Notes under the pieces: model-generated
Told to the model about the DNA's origin: nothing
What the model saw: the letters and a program-made list of their open reading frames with translations, nothing else
Database searches by the model: none
In this document: piece after piece, positions 6,469-10,302 of the stretch
Layout of the letters: every line of letters starts with the position of its first letter
Numbering within the stretch: position 1 is the stretch's first letter
From: RGIG9060 sp036307825
Lineage (GTDB): Bacteria; Spirochaetota; Spirochaetia; Treponematales; Treponemataceae
Direction: 5' to 3'
Assembly: GCA_036307825.1 (NCBI GenBank)
Contig: JAXJWW010000053.1
Coordinates: 1 to 10,302, forward strand
DNA: 10,302 nucleotides
Position numbers and translations under genes: made by a program

Positions 6469-7600
6469 AATTTTTTCTTGGATAAAACAAGAAATCGTTT
6501 TTGTAATTTCATTTTTACTTTCATTTGTTTCTTCACTTGTTGCAGCTGCGCAAAAAAACTCCATTGATTTTTTACAAGCAATTGATTTTAGAGTTTTAGC
6601 AATTTTGCTTTCTCTAATGTTGGTTGTTCTTGGATTTCAAAATCTTGGAGTTTTTTCTTTTTGTGCAGACAAATTATGTTCAAAAGTAAAAAATTTAAGA
6701 CAACTATCTTTAACATTAATTTTACTTTGTTTTTTTTCAAGTATGTTAATTACAAATGATGTTGCGCTCATCACCTTTGTACCATTTGCAATTTTAATTT
6801 TAATTCAAACTCAAAACATTAAATATTGCGCTTTCATTGTTGTAATGCAAACTATCGCCGCAAATCTAGGAAGTATTCTAACCCCCTTAGGAAATCCACA
6901 AAATTTATTTTTATTTTCAAAAATGCAAATTTCACTTTTTGATTTTACAAAAATTTTATTTCCTTACAGTTTAATTTCTTTCATTTTTATTTTGATTTTT
7001 AATTTATTTATTCCCAAAAATAAAATTCAACAAATCAATTTAGAAAATGAAGATGCTAAAAGTTTTTCTAAAAAAGATATAAAAGATATTTTACTTTTTT
7101 CAATTTTATTTATTTTATGTTTACTTTCTGTTTTAAATCTTATTCCATATTACATTGTACTTGCAATAGTTTTTTTATCAGTTGGAATTTATAACAAAAA
7201 ACTTTTATCACAAGCAGACTATATTTTACTTTTAACTTTTGTTTGCTTTTTTATTTTTACACACAACATTTCAAACTTCACTTCGATAAAAACTTTACTA
7301 GAAAATTTAGTTGATAAAAAAGAATTTTTAATTTCACTTATCACAAGTCAATTTATTAGTAATGTTCCATCAGCACTTTTATTAGAACCATTTTCAAAAA
7401 ACTTAACTGAACTTTTACTTGGAGTAAATATCGGCGGACTTGGAACTTTGGTTGCATCCTTAGCAAGTTTAATTTCTTTTAAAATTTATTCAAAAGAAAA
7501 ATCACTTTCTGGTAAAAACTTTTTTATCACTTTTACTTTGTTAAATTTAATTTTTATTTTTATATTACTTTTATCATATTTTATTTTGGAGAAGTTATGA
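6458..7600 (+). CDS. ArsB/SLC13 (citrate transporter-like) family anion permease
   Basis: A 380-residue polytopic inner-membrane permease of the ion transporter superfamily (ArsB/NhaD/CitM/SLC13-like); the substrate is unknown. About ten hydrophobic segments run from residue ~11 to ~377. Two half-site signatures support the family: SMLITNDVALI (95-105) followed by LTPLGNPQNLF (141-151) in the first half, and FISNVPSALLLEP (299-311) followed by GVNIGGLGTL (322-331) in the second. This repeats the ND...GNP / NVP...GG pattern of the inverted-repeat transporters. The charged loop near 186-210 would separate the halves. The start is TTG 6458, chosen by the GGAAGG site, which gives an 11-base overlap with the deaminase gene. 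The stop overlaps the phosphatase start (ATGA). It is probably translationally coupled within the operon. Candidate substrates are arsenite, dicarboxylates or sodium; no arsenic gene is nearby. Confidence 0.82.
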   Translation: MATKIFSWIKQEIVFVISFLLSFVSSLVAAAQKNSIDFLQAIDFRVLAILLSLMLVVLGFQNLGVFSFCADKLCSKVKNLRQLSLTLILLCFFSSMLITNDVALITFVPFAILILIQTQNIKYCAFIVVMQTIAANLGSILTPLGNPQNLFLFSKMQISLFDFTKILFPYSLISFIFILIFNLFIPKNKIQQINLENEDAKSFSKKDIKDILLFSILFILCLLSVLNLIPYYIVLAIVFLSVGIYNKKLLSQADYILLLTFVCFFIFTHNISNFTSIKTLLENLVDKKEFLISLITSQFISNVPSALLLEPFSKNLTELLLGVNIGGLGTLVASLASLISFKIYSKEKSLSGKNFFITFTLLNLIFIFILLLSYFILEKL

Positions 7601-8097
7601 TTAAAATACTTTTTGTTTGCCATGGAAATATTTGCCGTTCCACAATGGCAGAATATGTTATGAAATATCTTGTAAATCAAAATGGATTAGAAGATAAATT
7701 TTTTATTGATTCAGCTGGAACAAGCACAGAGGAAATTGGAAATCCTGTTCACTACGGAACAAGAAATAAATTGAACTCAATAAACATTCCTGTTGGAAAT
7801 CACCGAGCAAGACAAATCACAAAAAAAGATTTAGAAGAATTTGATTATCTAATCGGAATGGATAGTGCAAATATTCGAAACATGAAAAGATTTTACGGTT
7901 TTGACGGATTTAGTTTTGGAAGTTACAGCAAAGAAAATTCTTCAATAAAAAAAGAATTAGAAAATAAAATTTGTAAACTTTTAGAATTTGCTGGTTCTAC
8001 AGATGATATTGCTGACCCTTGGTACACAGGAAATTTCGATTTAACTTATAATGATGTTTTAAAAGGTTGCAAAGCGCTTTTAAATAGTTTAACATAA
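7597..8097 (+). CDS. Low-molecular-weight protein-tyrosine phosphatase
   Basis: A 166-residue cytoplasmic phosphatase that hydrolyses phosphotyrosine through a cysteinyl-phosphate intermediate. The P-loop CxxxxxRS is at the N-terminus as expected: C8 to R14 in VCHGNICRST. The general acid aspartate is D140 in IADPWYTG. DSAGTSTEEIGNP (38-50) is another family hallmark. Length and order are normal. ATG 7597 overlaps the permease stop by four bases (ATGA), and GGAGA lies four bases upstream of it, a clear ribosome binding site. Bacterial members either antagonise tyrosine kinases (often exopolysaccharide control) or belong to the ArsC arsenate reductase branch. The lack of the extra redox cysteines seen in thioredoxin-linked ArsC favours a phosphatase, although an ArsB-like permease is next door. 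No tyrosine kinase is in the window. Confidence 0.92.
   Translation: MIKILFVCHGNICRSTMAEYVMKYLVNQNGLEDKFFIDSAGTSTEEIGNPVHYGTRNKLNSINIPVGNHRARQITKKDLEEFDYLIGMDSANIRNMKRFYGFDGFSFGSYSKENSSIKKELENKICKLLEFAGSTDDIADPWYTGNFDLTYNDVLKGCKALLNSLT
8067..8095 (+). promoter_or_regulatory. Possible internal promoter for the HD phosphohydrolase gene
   Basis: TTGCAA (8067-8072) and TAACAT (8090-8095) with a 17-base spacer lie inside the end of the phosphatase gene. The -10 box is weak (4 of 6 matches). The predicted start falls at about the ATG (8104), echoing the other leaderless starts in this window. No Shine-Dalgarno site precedes 8104, which makes a separate promoter more attractive. Confidence 0.4.
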
Positions 8098-8103
8098 TTG
8101 TAT

Positions 8104-8988
8104 ATGAAATCCATAAAAGAATTAAATTTAGACGAAAAAATTTTAAGTTATCTCAATCCAGAAAAACTTGATGGTCAAACTTTACCATACGAAGTTACAA
8201 AACTTTTAATTGAAGATGAAGAAATTGCTGAACTTCAAAATTACGCAAATCATGTTTCAATTGTTCGATTAGGCTACAACGACCACGGACCTGTTCACAT
8301 GAAAACAGTTACTCGAAATTGTATCAAAATGATGAAAATTCTTCATGATGCACAAATCAAAACAAGTCTTGAAAAAGAAAACGCTGGAACTTTTTACGAT
8401 TGCTTAACAGCTGTAATTTTAGCCGCTTTTATGCACGACCTTGGAATGACAGTTGGAAGACAAGACCATGAACTTTACAGTTCCACAATAGCACTTCCAA
8501 TAATCGATAGAATTTTGAAACAAGTTTTAAAAGATGATTTAGAACGCAGAGTTGTAATTCGTTCACTTGCTATGGAAGGAATTGTAGGTCACATGGGAGC
8601 TCACAAAATTCATTCTTTGGAAGCAGGAATGATTTTGATTGGTGATGGATGTGATATGACAAAAGGTCGAGCAAGAATTCCAATTGCACTTTTTAACGAA
8701 GCAAAAGTTGGTGACATTCATAAATATTCAGCAAACTCTATTGAAAAAGTAAAAATCTACAACGGATTAGAATGTCCAAGAGCTCAAGAATTAGAAACTC
8801 AAGGTGATAAATTTGTTTCTCCTAATGGCGAAGTAAAACCAATTTGTATCGAAGTTGAAATGTCTAGTGAAGTTGGATTTTTTCAAATTGAAGAAGTTTT
8901 AATTCAAAAAATAAATTCTAGCCCCGTAAGACCATATATATCACTTTATGCAGGTGTTACAGGACAAGAATTTAAAAAGTATTTGTAA
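8104..8988 (+). CDS. HD-domain metal-dependent phosphohydrolase, function unknown
   Basis: A 294-residue, probably cytoplasmic HD-superfamily protein. The metal-site pattern is visible: H61 and H65 in NDHGPVHMKTV, then the H111-D112 doublet in AAFMHDLGM, followed by further histidines and aspartates in VGHMGAHKIHSLEAG (161-175) and GDGCDMTKGRARIP (180-193). The C-terminal ~100 residues, including EVEMSSEVGFFQIEEVL and a final SPVRPYISLYAG, form a conserved tail beyond the HD fold. The open frame begins at TTG 8098, immediately after the phosphatase stop, but ATG 8104 is the more natural start. Neither has a Shine-Dalgarno site. It lies six bases after the phosphatase gene on the same strand, so it may be an operon member, its own unit, or both. 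HD enzymes act on nucleotides, (p)ppGpp or other phosphoesters; I cannot tell which. No nucleotidyltransferase, GGDEF or RelA-like domain is attached. Confidence 0.82.
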   Translation: MKSIKELNLDEKILSYLNPEKLDGQTLPYEVTKLLIEDEEIAELQNYANHVSIVRLGYNDHGPVHMKTVTRNCIKMMKILHDAQIKTSLEKENAGTFYDCLTAVILAAFMHDLGMTVGRQDHELYSSTIALPIIDRILKQVLKDDLERRVVIRSLAMEGIVGHMGAHKIHSLEAGMILIGDGCDMTKGRARIPIALFNEAKVGDIHKYSANSIEKVKIYNGLECPRAQELETQGDKFVSPNGEVKPICIEVEMSSEVGFFQIEEVLIQKINSSPVRPYISLYAGVTGQEFKKYL

Positions 8989-8999
8989 GAAAAGTTTTT

Positions 9000-9023
9000 C
9001 AAAAATAAAAATTATTGTTTTTG
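9000..9023. terminator. Weak AT-only hairpin between convergent genes
   Basis: CAAAAATAA (9000-9008) can pair with TTGTTTTTG (9015-9023), including one G-T pair, around a six-base loop. It lies in the short gap between the HD gene and the convergent pdxK gene and reaches into the pdxK 3' end. With almost no GC pairs it would be a poor terminator; I list it only because nothing better is present for either transcript. Confidence 0.25.
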
Positions 9024-9845
9024 GAAAATCGCTTTTTCTTTTCGCCAAGTTGTTGGATTTCCTGGTCCTACCCATTTATTTAGTGGGAATGAACCAGACA
9101 AACTCTGGCTAATAAATTCTTTTGCAAGTAAAACTGCCTGATAAGTTGTAAGACCTTGTGCAAGTCCTGAAGTAATTGCAGCGGCAGTTGTACAACCAGC
9201 ACCATGTGTCCAAGTTGTATCTCGTAAAGAACTTTCAAGAACTTCACATCGTTCATTGTCGCAATAAACATCGATAGCTAAACCTGTTTCTTTACAATCG
9301 GCAAGTTTATTTCCACCTTTGATAAAAACTGCTTTTGCACCTTTTTCAACAATCATTTTTGCAACGATTTTCATTTGTTCAACAGTTTTTGGTTCTTCAA
9401 CTCCAGCAATTTGTCCTGCCTCAAAAAGATTTGGAGTTACGATTTTTGCTAAAGGCAAAAGTTTTTTCTGTACAGCCAAATTTAATTCAGGATTCAAGGC
9501 TTCTCCAGCACCTTTACAAACCATAACGGGATCTAAAACATAATTTTCAACATTATATTTTTTGATGTATTCTTCTGCTAAATCTACAGCATATTCAGTT
9601 CCTAACATTCCAGTTTTACAAGCAGAAACACCAACACCCTTAAAAATAGTTTCCATCTGAGCACGCAAAACATCTTCAGCAATAGGAAAAACTCCATGAG
9701 ACCAATTGTCATCAGGATTCATTGTTGCAATAACTGTAACAGCAGTCATTCCGTAAAGACCATATTCACTAAATGTTTTCAAATCTGCTTCTAAACCAGC
9801 TCCACCAGAAGCATCAGAACCTGCAATAGTTGCAACCTTAATCAT
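9012..9845 (-). CDS. pdxK: Pyridoxine/pyridoxal/pyridoxamine kinase (ThiD-like PdxK)
   Basis: A ribokinase-fold enzyme that phosphorylates vitamin B6 vitamers with ATP to feed pyridoxal phosphate. The 277-residue protein opens with the ThiD/PdxK substrate motif AGSDASGGAGLEADLKTF (8-25). It ends with the anion-hole motif THGAGCT (213-219), where C218 is the active-site cysteine of the ThiD-like PdxK group. Features I recall from Staphylococcus/Bacillus PdxK are present: WSHGV near 48-52, LDPVMVCKGAGE (104-115), TPNLFEAGQ (137-145), and a closing SFPLNKWVGP (252-261). These favour B6 kinase over HMP/HMP-P kinase (ThiD), and no other thiamine gene is nearby; a ThiD or dual role remains possible. 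ATG 9845 is chosen because GGAGG (9851-9855) sits five bases upstream; an upstream in-frame TTG (9857) overlaps that site. It is separated from the upstream UPF0371 gene by a strong terminator, so it should have its own promoter. TATTAT at 9880-9885 is a possible -10, but I see no matching -35. Confidence 0.83.
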   Translation of the reverse strand: MIKVATIAGSDASGGAGLEADLKTFSEYGLYGMTAVTVIATMNPDDNWSHGVFPIAEDVLRAQMETIFKGVGVSACKTGMLGTEYAVDLAEEYIKKYNVENYVLDPVMVCKGAGEALNPELNLAVQKKLLPLAKIVTPNLFEAGQIAGVEEPKTVEQMKIVAKMIVEKGAKAVFIKGGNKLADCKETGLAIDVYCDNERCEVLESSLRDTTWTHGAGCTTAAAITSGLAQGLTTYQAVLLAKEFISQSLSGSFPLNKWVGPGNPTTWRKEKAIFQKQ

Positions 9846-9850
9846 ATTTT

Positions 9851-9855
9851 CCTCC
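9851..9855 (-). promoter_or_regulatory. Strong ribosome binding site of pdxK
   Basis: GGAGG on the - strand, five bases before ATG 9845, is the best Shine-Dalgarno match in the window. It rules out the in-frame TTG at 9857, which would lie over this site. Confidence 0.8.
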
Positions 9856-9963
9856 AAAAATTCAAAATATATTAAAAATATAATACAAAAAGTGATACTA
9901 TTACTAGAGCCAGATTTAAGATTTTTAACAAGGTCAGATTTTGATAATGTATTTTTTATAAAT
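9856..9963. other. Intergenic leader between UPF0371 terminator and pdxK
   Basis: About 110 AT-rich bases upstream of pdxK. They must hold its promoter if the terminator at 9964-10007 is efficient, but no consensus -35/-10 pair is obvious. The only structure I see is an imperfect direct repeat, CCAGATTT (9910-9917) and TCAGATTT (9934-9941), one copy 24 bases from the other. An open frame crossing this region on the + strand is judged spurious. Confidence 0.35.
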
Positions 9964-10007
9964 AAAAAAACCGAATTAAATCCTTTTCAAGAAGAATCCA
10001 ATTCGGT
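9964..10007 (-). terminator. Rho-independent terminator of the UPF0371 gene
   Basis: On the - strand ACCGAATT (10007-10000) pairs perfectly with AATTCGGT (9977-9970) around a 22-base loop and is followed by seven Ts (9970-9964). It begins about 20 bases after the UPF0371 stop codon. This is a clear intrinsic terminator that isolates pdxK from the gene upstream. Confidence 0.88.
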
Positions 10008-10026
10008 CTTATATTTACCATCAATT

Positions 10027-10302
10027 TTAATGATAACTAATAAATCTTTTCTTTTTTACAGGTTCGCTTGTAAAATCAATTCCAAGTTTTTTGAAAATCT
10101 TTGTATCAACTTCAGAAAGCATTACAGTTGTATGAACTTGACATCCTCTAAGTTTTGGAAGTTGCTCTAAAGCCTTTCTTGCATTTTCATTTTCTGTAGA
10201 AACCATAGCAAGAGCAACCAAAACTTCGTCTGTGTGAAGGCGCGGATTTTTTCCGGCTAAATATTCAATCTTCATTTTTTGAATTGGCTCAATTACAGAA
10301 GA
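10027..10302 (-). CDS. UPF0371 / DUF1846 family protein, C-terminal part (5' end outside window)
   Basis: Only the last 91 codons are in the window; the frame stays open to the right edge, so the ATG at 10275 is internal. The wording GKNPRLHTDEVLVALAM, EQLPKLRGCQVHTTVMLS and KIFKKLGIDFTSEP closely follows the C-terminus of the UPF0371/DUF1846 family, proteins of about 500 residues widespread in Firmicutes and actinobacteria. Structures exist for the family, but I know of no established biochemical function. The basic tail (EPVKKKRFISYH) is also typical of the family end. The stop is TAA 10029-10027, followed shortly by a strong terminator. Identity of the family is firm from this fragment; whether the rest of the gene is intact cannot be seen. 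Confidence 0.9.
   Translation of the reverse strand, partial: SSVIEPIQKMKIEYLAGKNPRLHTDEVLVALAMVSTENENARKALEQLPKLRGCQVHTTVMLSEVDTKIFKKLGIDFTSEPVKKKRFISYH

Noticed and set aside
3287..8988. A defence or other novel multi-gene system
   Set aside because: The individual genes are recognisable housekeeping, transport and repair families; no nuclease, helicase, toxin or sensor module accompanies them.
9319..9543. Open frames on the + strand inside pdxK
   Set aside because: They are antisense shadows of a strongly conserved gene, with no recognisable protein and no ribosome binding site that I can see.
9892..10170. 92-residue + strand open frame spanning the pdxK leader and UPF0371 end
   Set aside because: It crosses a strong - strand terminator hairpin and the conserved UPF0371 C-terminus, and its translation looks like an antisense artefact.

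Overview
This is an AT-rich stretch of bacterial chromosome (roughly 30% GC by eye) made almost entirely of ordinary core and accessory metabolic genes. I see no phage, transposon, CRISPR, tRNA or rRNA, and no gene-free stretch longer than about 180 bases. The gene set suggests a low-GC anaerobic bacterium: an NADP-type glutamate dehydrogenase, a DUF4080 B12/radical SAM protein, an anaerobe-type dCMP deaminase, an OGG1-type glycosylase and a UPF0371 protein. A clostridial or spirochaete (Treponema-like) host would fit, but the sequence alone does not decide it.

Layout. Bases 1-542 hold the 3' end of gdhA (+), followed by a clear hairpin terminator. A B12-binding/radical SAM protein (+, 678-2468) follows and overlaps tail-to-tail with an OGG1-type 8-oxoguanine glycosylase (-, 2441-3277). 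The glycosylase is the second gene of a two-gene unit behind a NhaP2-type cation/proton antiporter (-, 3287-4924). The antiporter diverges from a YitT-family membrane protein (+, 5011-5931) across an 86-base gap in which two promoters interleave. Next on the + strand come a dCMP deaminase (5980-6468), an ArsB/SLC13-type permease (6458-7600), a low-molecular-weight tyrosine phosphatase (7597-8097) and an HD-domain phosphohydrolase (8104-8988). The first three overlap end to start like an operon. The right end is on the - strand: a pyridoxine kinase (9012-9845) and the 3' end of a UPF0371/DUF1846 gene (10027-10302) with its own strong terminator.

How the genes relate. No single pathway links the window. 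Some links are plausible: dCMP deaminase feeds dUMP/dTTP synthesis, the glycosylase protects DNA from oxidised guanine, PdxK supplies pyridoxal phosphate, and the antiporter, YitT protein and permease handle membrane transport.

The most interesting pattern is in gene starts. Four + strand genes (starts 678, 5011, 5980, 8104) have no visible Shine-Dalgarno site. Each instead has a sigma70-like promoter with a 17-base spacer, whose -10 box ends only 6-11 bases before the ATG. This predicts leaderless or near-leaderless mRNAs. The operon-internal genes, and the two - strand genes with a longer upstream leader, carry recognisable ribosome binding sites. I did not find a convincing previously undescribed multi-gene system.
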